From: Haematococcus lacustris | Taxonomy: Eukaryota > Chlorophyta > Chlorophyceae > Chlamydomonadales > Haematococcaceae | Length of the DNA stretch: 64,000 bases | Reading direction: 5' to 3' | Assembly: GCA_030144725.1 (NCBI GenBank) | Contig: JASKMD010000010.1 | Location: 4,023,682-4,087,681 of the forward strand | Shown here: piece after piece, positions 45,465 through 54,611 of the stretch | Layout of the letters: every line of letters starts with the position of its first letter | Position numbering within the stretch: the stretch's first letter is position 1 | Translations under genes and position numbers: made by a program | The notes under the pieces: model-generated | The model's database searches: none | What the model was told of the DNA's origin: nothing | Seen by the model: the letters and a program-made list of their open reading frames with translations, nothing else

Positions 45465-48400
45465 GGCCCCAGCCAGACAACAGCCAAGACTGTGGCACCT
45501 GGTCGCCCCACCCTGCCCAACCAGACACAGCGCAATGCAGCAGCAACAGCAGCAGTCCTCGACCATCTGCCCCCCCCCCCGCCCTTCCCCCTGGGGGGTG
45601 GCGGCCACTCGGCCCCAGGCTCCCCAACCAAGAGCCGCCCGCTCTCTCCCCCTTTAGGGAATCACCGCACAAGGCTTCAAGCGGGGTTAGGTGCGTCTGG
45701 GGAGACTCCTACGGGTAAGCTCAGGGCGGTGGGGGCTCAGGGTGTGGGAGAGGGTCGGGGCTAGGGACTCGCCCCCCGAGAGCTCAGGTTAGCGGTTCAC
45801 AATGTGAATGGCCTCAAGCATGACACCACCTCAGTCAAGTTCACAGCCATTAGGAGGCTGGTGGCCGAGCATGATGTCATCGCTCTGTGCGAGACACGCA
45901 GCAATAGGATAGCGGAGTTCATGCAGCATGCGCCCACCCATAGTGCCTTTCACACTAATGTTTCACGTCAGGGGGTGCCGGGTCAGGGGGTGGCCCTTCT
46001 GCTGCGCAAGGAGCTAGCCAGGCACGCCAGGCTATGGCGCACCAGTAGTGCCATGCAGCTGCTTTGGGTCAGGCTGGCAGGGTGTGTGTGTGGACTTGAG
46101 GGCGATGTGTTGCTGGGTGTGTGCTACATACCCCCCGCTCACAATGTCTCCGAGCACTTCAACCACTTGCTGCTAGAGCTCCAAGAGGCTACATCACACA
46201 CACCACATGTCCTCCTGATGGGTGACCTGAACTCTCATTTAGGCAAGCTGAGCGAGATAGGTGACCTCCATGGCTGGGCCATGCTGCATCCGGAGCTTTG
46301 CGTGCCTAGGATTGGCCCAGCCAAGTCTAACTTAGCGGGCAGGGAGCTAGTTGACGTGCTATCAGCTACAGGCCTTGTTGCCACCACCGGCAGGGGACAT
46401 GGGGACATGGGACAGCGCACCTGCAGAGCTAGCACTCGCACGGAGCACATCATCATGAGTGAATCGGTTTACTCTTTGAGCCACACATCTTCCTTCCCTG
46501 ACGCTTGCCATGAGTTTGACCACTCCCCCATTACCCTATCATTCAAGGCACCAGCACAAGCCACTACACCCGTCCACACCTGCAATGCTGACTGCCACAC
46601 TGGCCCACAGTTCCAATGGAAGCCAGATCATGCTACTCGGTATGTGGGTGCCCTCATTGCCTTAGAAGAGGAGGTCATGGCTGTCAAGCAGGCTGTTGAG
46701 CAAGGCACACACCCTGACTCCATCAACCGCTTTGTGCATGACATCATATCACGGGCTGCGGGCAGTGCGGGGATGCTCAGGCCAAGGCTCTGCCCATTGG
46801 CGCGTGTTGACAAGCACACCACAGTTAAGCCTGCCTGGTTTGACCGGTCATGCAAGGAGGCTAAAGCCGCACTCTGGCAGGCTCTGCGTAGCGGGGAGGC
46901 CTTGCACCTTTACAGGGCTAGAAAGCAGGCCTATAGGAGGCTGGTTGCTAGAGCTAAGTCTGCGTGGTCCAAGCACAGAGCTGCCAAGCTTCTAGACATG
47001 CTCAAGCACAACCCTGGGGATGCACTCAAGATGCTCCGTGTCAAGCACGCACGCCAACAGTCCATGGTTCCCATTGACAAGTGGCATCAGCATCTGCAGG
47101 CCTATTTCACAACCACCACTACGACACACGCAGCACCCGATGTGATCCCTGAGCCAGCCAGGACCAGGCAAGCTGTGCCTGCCCATTTGCAAGCCGTCCC
47201 TCTTGGGAGAGGCAGACTTCACTCTGTCCCTGCCCCTGTCACAACACATCCGCCTGCCTATGAGCTGCCCCATCTTGACAACACCACATCCATTGTTCAA
47301 GCACAACTACGTGAGCTCAACAATGACACAGCACCTGGCCTGGATGGGCTCCCAGCCCCCTTTATCAAGCACGCTCGCATAGTTGAGGAGGGTGTTACCA
47401 CTTACTTGTTGCTCCCTCTGCTTGCCACATGGTTTCACAGCATGATGCGCACGGGGATCATCCCAGCGGCTTGGAAGGTAGCTAGAATCAGCCCCCTCTT
47501 CAAGGACACAGACCCCACAGACCCCAACAAGTACAGAATGCTTGCTGTGAGTAGTGTGTTGTACCGCCTGTATGCTAACGTCTTGCGGCACGTGCTGACT
47601 GCCTGGTGCATGGCACACAAAGTGCTGCCAGCTGAGCAGTTTGGGTTCATCCCGGGACGCAGCACCATGCAACCCATGTTCATTCTGCGCCATCTTGTCC
47701 ATGCTCAAAAGGCTAGCGCAGATGCCAAGCACCGCAAGCTTTTCACTGCCTTCATTGACTTCAAACAGGCCTATGACCACATACCTCGACAACAATTGTG
47801 GGAACACTTGCGGGTTGGGGTCAAGCTGCCACAGCCCTTGCTTGCCTGCCTGGAGGGTCTGTATAGGGATGATAGCTATGTGCTGATAGATGGCCCCCAC
47901 CGCACCCCCCCAGTGACTCCGGACCAAGGTGTCAAGCAAGGCTGCCCCATCAGCCCACTCTTGTTTGCTCTCTATGTTCACGACATTAGTAAGGAGTTCC
48001 TGGGTGCTGTTGATGCTGTGAGAGTGCAAGGCACACCTGTCACCCATTTCATGTATGCTGATGACCTGACCCTGGTGAGCACCTCGTCCCACGGGCTGCA
48101 GCGGCTGGTCTGCCAGCTGCAAGGCTTTGCAGACAGGAAACACCTTACAGTCAATGTGGGCAAGTCAAAGGTGATGGTCTTCAATGGCAACTCACAGACT
48201 GCAGCACCTAGCATTGGGTACAAGCATGAGATCCTGCCTGTGGTGAGAGAGTTCAAGTACTTAGGCATGCACTTCAACCCCAGCGCCACCCCTGCTTTTG
48301 CTGCCACTCATATGAGGGCTGGCATGTTCCTCGCCATGCGCCAGGCGTGCAAGCGTGCCAGAGAGTATGGGGTCCTGCATGATCCATATGCCCTGTGTCA

Positions 48401-49343
48401 CCTCATTAGAGCGTTTGTGCTCCCCTTGGGGCTGTATGGCAGCCAGGTATGGGGCACTGCTTTCCTTGGGCATGGTGTGCAACTCTCCAACCCAGTGCAA
48501 ACACGCATGCTCAGCTTTCTCAGGTTTGCTGCTAGGGTACGTAGCTCAGTGTCAGGCCTGATGGTGCTGCATGAGTTGGGGCAGATGCCCCTCCAACTTT
48601 ACTGGCTAAGGGCTGCATGCAAGTTCTGGAACACTGCCAAACTTTCCCACAGTGACCTGCTGATGAGGGTCATCAAGGCAGATGTGGAGTTAGGCAGGAG
48701 CTGTCAGGCTAGTTGGAGTGCTCAGTTCCAGCTGGCCGCCAGAGAGCTAATGGGGGGTGAGTTCACCTTGAGCCCGGACATGGTCCTAGGCACCAAGGCT
48801 ATGGAAGTCAAGTGGCTCGAGAGGTGGGGGAGGCGTTGGGTTGGGTTTGAGGGAGACCCTAGACTGCCTGAGACGGTGCATCGGGAGAGATGTTCGTATG
48901 CTGCATGGTTTAAGCATGGGGACGGCATTGGCATCAATCACATGGCACCACACCTGCTGAATAGACAGCTCTCTACAGAAGTTCGCACGAGCCTGACTAG
49001 GTTCAGGTTAGGCAACAGCGGTCTGGGGGTGGAGAAGGCTCGGTTTGAGGGGGTAACTTTCATTGATCGCACATGCACCAGATGCACAGAGGGGGTAGTG
49101 GATGACGCCATGCATTTCATCTTTGAGTGCACTGCCACGAGTTCCATCAGGGAGCAGCCGGAGTTTGCCTTGACTTTACAGAACAACAATGAGAACTTGC
49201 ATGACTTCATGTTGAGCCCATGTGCACCTTTGTTTGTGCACCTTGCTATGAAGTGCGTTACAGAAAGTCCCGAACCCCTTGAGGGGGAGGGCGGCCTAGC
49301 AGCCTAACGGCTGACGGCTTAAGCGGTGTAAGCCACATCATCA
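45421..49343 (+). mobile_element. LINE (endonuclease-RT type), 3923 bp
   Basis: This is the longest LINE copy in the window, flanked by a 16-bp target duplication and absent from copy I, so it inserted after the segmental duplication. The 5' end starts TGCAGCGCAG and runs into a (CAG)10 tract (45433-45462); a GC-rich leader follows. The 3' end is AGCCACATCATCA with no poly-A. One large frame encodes an apurinic-type endonuclease, reverse transcriptase and a C-terminal Cys/His motif. No separate ORF1 with a nucleic-acid-binding domain was recognised. Confidence 0.95.
45765..49307 (+). CDS. LINE endonuclease-reverse transcriptase polyprotein
   Basis: The open frame follows an in-frame TAG at 45762-45764. 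Endonuclease/exonuclease/phosphatase landmarks are AVHNVNGLK at the N-terminus, the acidic CETRSNR, LMGDLNSHLG and DHSPITLSF (about residues 1-240 from 45804). RT landmarks are FGFIPGRST, AFIDFKQAYDHIPR, GVKQGCPISPLLFALYV and YADD at 48054-48065 (residue about 751). A C-x2-C-x7-H-x4-C motif lies near residue 1090. No ATG precedes the endonuclease motif: the first in-frame Met is about residue 35, and 45804 is GTG. The start may be non-AUG, reached by readthrough of the TAG from an upstream frame, or lost by slight 5' truncation. It has a longer FKHGDGIGINHMAP insert than the other two copies. Confidence 0.9.
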   Translation, partial: GLAPRELRLAVHNVNGLKHDTTSVKFTAIRRLVAEHDVIALCETRSNRIAEFMQHAPTHSAFHTNVSRQGVPGQGVALLLRKELARHARLWRTSSAMQLLWVRLAGCVCGLEGDVLLGVCYIPPAHNVSEHFNHLLLELQEATSHTPHVLLMGDLNSHLGKLSEIGDLHGWAMLHPELCVPRIGPAKSNLAGRELVDVLSATGLVATTGRGHGDMGQRTCRASTRTEHIIMSESVYSLSHTSSFPDACHEFDHSPITLSFKAPAQATTPVHTCNADCHTGPQFQWKPDHATRYVGALIALEEEVMAVKQAVEQGTHPDSINRFVHDIISRAAGSAGMLRPRLCPLARVDKHTTVKPAWFDRSCKEAKAALWQALRSGEALHLYRARKQAYRRLVARAKSAWSKHRAAKLLDMLKHNPGDALKMLRVKHARQQSMVPIDKWHQHLQAYFTTTTTTHAAPDVIPEPARTRQAVPAHLQAVPLGRGRLHSVPAPVTTHPPAYELPHLDNTTSIVQAQLRELNNDTAPGLDGLPAPFIKHARIVEEGVTTYLLLPLLATWFHSMMRTGIIPAAWKVARISPLFKDTDPTDPNKYRMLAVSSVLYRLYANVLRHVLTAWCMAHKVLPAEQFGFIPGRSTMQPMFILRHLVHAQKASADAKHRKLFTAFIDFKQAYDHIPRQQLWEHLRVGVKLPQPLLACLEGLYRDDSYVLIDGPHRTPPVTPDQGVKQGCPISPLLFALYVHDISKEFLGAVDAVRVQGTPVTHFMYADDLTLVSTSSHGLQRLVCQLQGFADRKHLTVNVGKSKVMVFNGNSQTAAPSIGYKHEILPVVREFKYLGMHFNPSATPAFAATHMRAGMFLAMRQACKRAREYGVLHDPYALCHLIRAFVLPLGLYGSQVWGTAFLGHGVQLSNPVQTRMLSFLRFAARVRSSVSGLMVLHELGQMPLQLYWLRAACKFWNTAKLSHSDLLMRVIKADVELGRSCQASWSAQFQLAARELMGGEFTLSPDMVLGTKAMEVKWLERWGRRWVGFEGDPRLPETVHRERCSYAAWFKHGDGIGINHMAPHLLNRQLSTEVRTSLTRFRLGNSGLGVEKARFEGVTFIDRTCTRCTEGVVDDAMHFIFECTATSSIREQPEFALTLQNNNENLHDFMLSPCAPLFVHLAMKCVTESPEPLEGEGGLAA

Positions 49344-49359
49344 CCACCGCCGCCCTTGG

Positions 49360-50136
49360 CACCAATGTTACCCAGCTCGTGAGGCAGGGACAGTGCTCCA
49401 GCCCACCCTTGCATTGCCTTCCATTCGTGCTCCAGGCTGCAACACTCAGGCACATACATTGTCAAGGCCGGGGCTGCGTGCAGAATGGCATATCTCCAGG
49501 CAAGGGCTCTGTCAACCTTACTCATGAGCCAGACAGTAACAGGTGGCAGCAGCAGGCACACTGGAAGCAGCAAGAAAGGGAGCAGCAGGCCTGCATCCAG
49601 AACCACTGCCACATCCACCACCTCACATGAAAGTGGACATGCTATTGGTTAGTAGCGCACATAGCGTGTGTGCTTGAAAACGGAACTCACACATTCCCCA
49701 CATGTATGCCTGGCTGCTCGTGAAACATCTTGTTCACGAAGCACGCTCATAAGGCTGTGACGCTTGCTGGACAAGAAAGCACTGCATCTTCCTGGGTACA
49801 TCCACACATGCAAGGTGCACAGGGCCGATGACCACCTTATGACCCATAGTTACCCACATACAGCATGTCAGCAGTCACTGTCTGAGGCCTGAGTAGTTGG
49901 AGCAACTGTTCATGGACATATAGCAGACCATAGGTTGGCGAGCGCCCGATCCTTGCCTTGCAGTCTGAACCTTATCCCCGATGCCTCTCAAGCCCACCCT
50001 GTTCCTCCCAGCCATGCCCAGTCCCGCCTCACATTCCACCTGCCCAGTCACCAGCGACAGCCCAGACCACTCCTTATAGAGCGAGTGCGAAGCATGTCTT
50101 GTACACAGCACTTGCCAAGAAGAGCAAGCACTGTGG
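49360..50136. other. Spacer between LINE and array copy 9
   Basis: Continuation of the spacer equivalent to 26136-26937. No gene is seen. Confidence 0.45.
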
Positions 50137-53100
50137 TCAGAATGCTGGGAGGCACAACCCTATCAGCTCTGGTGGGCCTCTGCCCCTATCCAGAGTCAGC
50201 CGCCCAGGCTGCCAGCCTTGAGGTGCAGGTGTGACCAGGTGTGGCAGCTGCAGCTCGTTGGCCGCGCCCTGCAGCACACTTGCCAAGCTGGCCTCAGCCG
50301 GGGTGCCTGCAGCCAGCGCCTGCCAGCTCCACACCTGCTCTGCCTCCATGCAGGTCAGCGAGTTACGAACAGCTGAGGTGTTCTCTGACACCTTGGCCCC
50401 AGCTGCTGGCAGGGAAGGGGCAGCTGCCAGCCAGGTGTCCAAGGGCAATGCCATCGTCAGCACCAGAGTCAAGCAGGACAGCAGCCGCTCAGCCTCTGGC
50501 GACATGCTGGGGGGAGCCTGCTCTTGGACTCGAAGCAGAAATGTATGGCTGCCAGCAAGCCCCCAGCAGTTGGTCATCCTTGTGTTGTTCAGCGGCCCCT
50601 TCAGGTCAGGGGAGTTGATGTAGAAGAGCTGGCATACCCTTGCCAGCAGCTGGCTGCACCAGCCCTCCACCAGGCTGTTGCCGCAGGGTAGCCAAGAGGC
50701 AGGCTGGGCAGCCAAGCCAGCAGGGCCCACTGCAGCGGGCTCTGCCAGGACCTCGATGACATGCCCAAACAAGACTATCGAGATACGGCAAGAATGAAAT
50801 AGAGAGCACAACCCTAAACTCTCCCCCACGCAAGCCATTGCTGAGAACATGCGCCAATGCTGTTGCATCATCTGCAAGTGGCACAGTACAGGCACAACAT
50901 GAAGCATACGACCAGAAGCAAGCATAGACCATGGCAGTTTGGTGGGCGGGCAGGCAGCACAGCAAGAAGTAAGCTGTCAGGAAGCATGCACACAAGCTGA
51001 CCATAGGAGTCGGGCAGAGAGGCAGACAGGTAGGCAGGCAGAGGGGCAGGCCAACTCACCATCACGCCCTGACTATGATGACAAGCAAAGGGTAAGGAGG
51101 CAGGTGCGGGGTCCCTTTACAAGGGTTCACGCACTGTCAACCCAGCCCTGTCACCTTAGCCCTGCCGCTCTACCACACCCCTGCCGCTGTCACACCTTCC
51201 CCCTCACCTGTAGCATGCCCTCCATGCCCCAGACCAGGTCCAGTGCCAGGGGCGCCAGCTGCTGGGCTGAGGGCGGCAAGTCGTGAATCACCTTTCTGCT
51301 ACATGCTGCACTTCCCTTTGCATTCTGATCTTGCTGATGACAACCGTTGAGTCTGATGCGCATGTCAATCGACACCTGCTCACTCTGACCTTGTGCCCAG
51401 GGAATGAGCAAAAGGATCCATACACTGCACACGCGGTCCAATGTGTTCGTAAGTAATGCCTCCAGCTGTGGTGTGCATGCCTTCAGCTCCGGCGTGCGCT
51501 TCAAGCCCGACAGCAAGCGCGTCTCTGCCTTGTAGTCGGGCACCCCGTCCGACAGCAGCGCCTGGGTACTGTAGCCGTGAGCTCCGGCCGCGGCAGTGCG
51601 GACCAATAACCGGAGCATGGCCGGCCGACACCTCACATCTGGCCAGAGATCCACCGTCAGCTGCAATGCCACGTAGAGCGAGGAGAAGGAGTCTTGGAAG
51701 CAGCCAGGAAACGCTCTCATCGTGAAACGGTTGTCAAGTGTCGCACCGAGCCGGACTGCCGCCACGGTACCTCGAAGCACGGCCAGGCAGCGCGGCAGCA
51801 CGCTGAGGACAACGGAGAGGAGCGGCGAATTGCTCCCGCTGGACAGATTAGTTTGATGGCATGAGACGACTGCACCAGGGTGGCTCGAGGCTGACGCTGC
51901 GCCCAGTATGCGCGCCATGTAATATAGGCAGTAATACTCGCGCACCATCACTCTCAGAGCAGCTGTTGCCAGGCAAGAGGCATCTGTTCGCAACTCATTC
52001 CAGCTCACTTGCCCTGTGAAAACAGCAGTTGACACCATTATGAGTGGACAGCAGCTCTGTGGTAGAAGCCATACAATGTGGTAGAAGCCTCACACAACAC
52101 CTGCTCAACAGTGCACACAGTCCACAATGCAGCTAGGCACATAGGTTGTAGGAGAAAGGCAGGCCAAATGTGGTGGTGGCCCGTAGATGGCGAACACAAC
52201 ACCGGGAACCTCGGGTACTGCAGGCGCCAGTCTTGAGTGTCCAGTTGTGCTGTGCAGGTAGGTGCCCTGAACAGGCACCCCTCTTGTGCTCCTACCCATG
52301 GACCTGCCTGCATACAGGCCTGACAGGCTTAAGGCTGAGAGGAGGATGACCAACATGCTGCAATGCAGCAAGCACCAATGTGTGTCAGTCAGAGGTGCAA
52401 GGCGCCAGCCCACCAACCTTCTGCCTTGCAGGTGGAGATCAGCTGGTCCATGACAAGCCCCTCCTCCTGCCGCCCCAGCACTGCACACAGCGCTTGGGAC
52501 ACATGGGCTAAGCTGTTCAAACGTGCCAGGTCCTTGGGGCAAGCAGTGCTGGAGCCCTTGCCACCCTGTCCAGTGCTCTTCCCTGGCACCTTGCCCCTGC
52601 CCCGACCACTGTTGCTGCTGCTTCTGCCACTGGTGTGTCCCAGGCCTGAACTGGCAATTGCAGTGCTGCTGTGCTCAGAGCTGAGCTTAGCTGGAAGGGG
52701 TCCAGGCCAGCCTGTCACCACTGGGCTGCTGTACAGCAGGCGAGCTAGATTGTCAGGGCAGGAGGTGATGGGCTCCACATTGAGCTGGTCCACCATGTCA
52801 TTGTACCAGGCCATCTCAGCCATGCTTCTACGTTGCAGTGATCCCATGTGAACTATGCAGCGCAACAGCAGCAGCCTGTGGGCCTCTGCATCAGGGTGGC
52901 CTGCTGCCTGCATCACTGCCACTGACGTGTTCAGCCCCAGCAGCAGCCCACGCAGGGTGGTGTGCAGCCGGGCAAGGAGTTGATCAACCCCTTTGATCTG
53001 GTCAATACAAAACTGGATCAACCTCAGGGCCAAGCGCAGGCTGAGCAGCAGGCAGGCGCTGCAGCGGTGGTAGCCAGGTGGCAGCTGGGTAGTGGTGGCA

Positions 53101-54062
53101 GTGTGGGTGGTGGCTGCAGGGTCAGGATGCTGAGGGTGAGGGCGGAAGGGGAGTGACTGCAAGGCTGCCAGCACCAGCAGCATGGCACGTTGCATGCTGT
53201 CCCACACATACAGCAGAGGGTCACCCTGCATGGGCAGAACATGAGCCACACCAGCATGGTGTCGCTTGGAAGAAGACAATTGCTAGTGTGTCCCTCCTCC
53301 TGCAACTCCTCCCAAGCAACAGTCACAACAAGCAGTCATCACAATGCATCGGCATGGGCATGTGGCAACACTTGACATCACTGATGCTGCAGGTGAGTGG
53401 ATAAAGGGGAAGACGACAGCTTGAAGCTAAGCGCACAGACATGCAGCACACAACGCCATAACCTACTTGCGGGGTTACAAGCATGCCACTCCAAACGTAC
53501 TTGCTGAGCTTACATCCATGCCAAACAAGCTGTATGTTTGTGTCTCCTTACCTCCATCCTGGTGGCGCGTTCCAACCTGGCAATGAACTGGCTCAGCTGG
53601 CTGCCCGGTACTGAACGCTGACTGTGCCTGAGCTGTTGGTCTAGGGATCCGCTAGGCAGGTTGAGGTAAAGCGTGTGGCGATGAGGCGACCATGGCAAGA
53701 GCTGGCTGAGCTGGGCTATTCTGATGTCATGTAGGGCCAGCACCACATCCAGCACCTCCTGGTCTATCAGCAGTGACGTGCACAGCTCCACAGCTGCTGT
53801 GTTGCCAGCAGGTAAGGGTATGGGTAAAGCACCAGCTGGTGGCGCATTGGCAGCAGGGCCAGAGGAGATGTAAGATGGCTGTAGTTTTCGATGTAACAGC
53901 TGGCATGCTGCTTCCAGGCGTTGCACGTAGACGCCTGTAGCCTCAGTAAGAGCTGCCAGTGATGGTGCTGCTTGGAGAAGGCTGGTAGGCAGAAGCGAAC
54001 GCACCAGGTTGCCCCTCCGAAATGTAGGCCGGCCCCGCGAGCCGCAGCACCTCTTCACGCAT
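50137..54062 (-). CDS. Array gene copy 9, the most intact (exons B-A-D-C)
   Basis: This is the best candidate for a working member. Exons are B 53552-54058, A 52418-53225, D 51208-52013 and C 50137-50871. Every exon is open, phases are 0, 1 and 0, and exon B is open through its whole N-terminal part (KRCCGSRGRPTFRRG onward), which most copies break. The sum is 952 codons including the stop. Donors are GTAAGG, GTTGGT and GTGAGG, and all acceptors end CAG. The protein is Leu/Ala-rich with a Ser/Gly-rich stretch in exon A and conserved Cys and Trp residues in D and C. No membrane helix or targeting peptide is obvious and no known family is recognised. The ATG at 54060-54062 is out of frame with exon B; a small GTGCGT...GCAG intron inside exon B would connect it, which is inference. 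Confidence 0.65.
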
Positions 54063-54572
54063 TGAGGAAGCTAAATGTGCAATTCATGCCACGCAGCGTC
54101 TCTGTCGAAAGAGGCTTAGGTACTTTGACTGCTTCGACTGGTTTGACTGCTTTGCTTAGAATCACTCTTCACTCCGCGCAATATAGTGTCCGCGCTTATC
54201 GCTTCACTGGTACAGCATAGCTGTCACCATCAGGCTGCCGGCCGCAAGATAGCTGTTTGCACCCAGCTGCTGCCCCGATCCTTGCTGCTGCCACCGCCAC
54301 CCGCGGCAGCAATGTTGCCCAGCTCTTGAGTCAGGGACCCGTGCTCAAGCCACCCTCGCAATGCCTTCTCCAGGCTTCCCAGGCTGCCATAGTCAAGTGC
54401 AAGGCCAGGGTTATGTGCAGACTGCAAGATGACCCATAAAGTATTTGGCGGCAGGCCAGCTTCAGTTTGAACGTCCTCATCTGCTGTGAGGTATGGTGGA
54501 GGTGCCTAGTGCCTGCCTCAGCCCCCTTGTCCCTCACTAGGGCCTCCATTTAAGCCGGACCACCAGGGACCA
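54063..54572. other. Spacer 5' of copy 9, ending near the Fanzor locus
   Basis: The first ~380 bp are the usual spacer. No gene is recognised. Confidence 0.4.
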
Positions 54573-54611
54573 CTAGTGGCCACTAGCGGGAATACTAGGG
54601 ACCACTAGTGG
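54565..54611. repeat. Paired 15-bp direct repeats with a palindromic core
   Basis: AGGGACCACTAGTGG occurs at 54565-54579 and 54597-54611. Each ends in the perfect palindrome CCACTAGTGG. They lie just beyond the 3' end of the Fanzor coding remnant and could be an element end or an RNA hairpin source. Confidence 0.7.

Larger units (their letters stand above)
26938..50136. repeat. Tandem segmental duplication, copy II
   Basis: Second copy of the block at 4234-26937. Relative to copy I it has gained the hAT element (1971 bp including target duplication) and the 3.9-kb LINE. It has lost about 2434 bp containing an exon A (offset falls from 24660 to 22226 between 40330 and 42474) and lacks the LINE of 22812-25693. 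Confidence 0.9.

Noticed and set aside
45300..45764. Separate LINE ORF1 gene
   Set aside because: It starts in host spacer before the insertion point and is low-complexity Ala/Pro; no ORF1 motif is visible.
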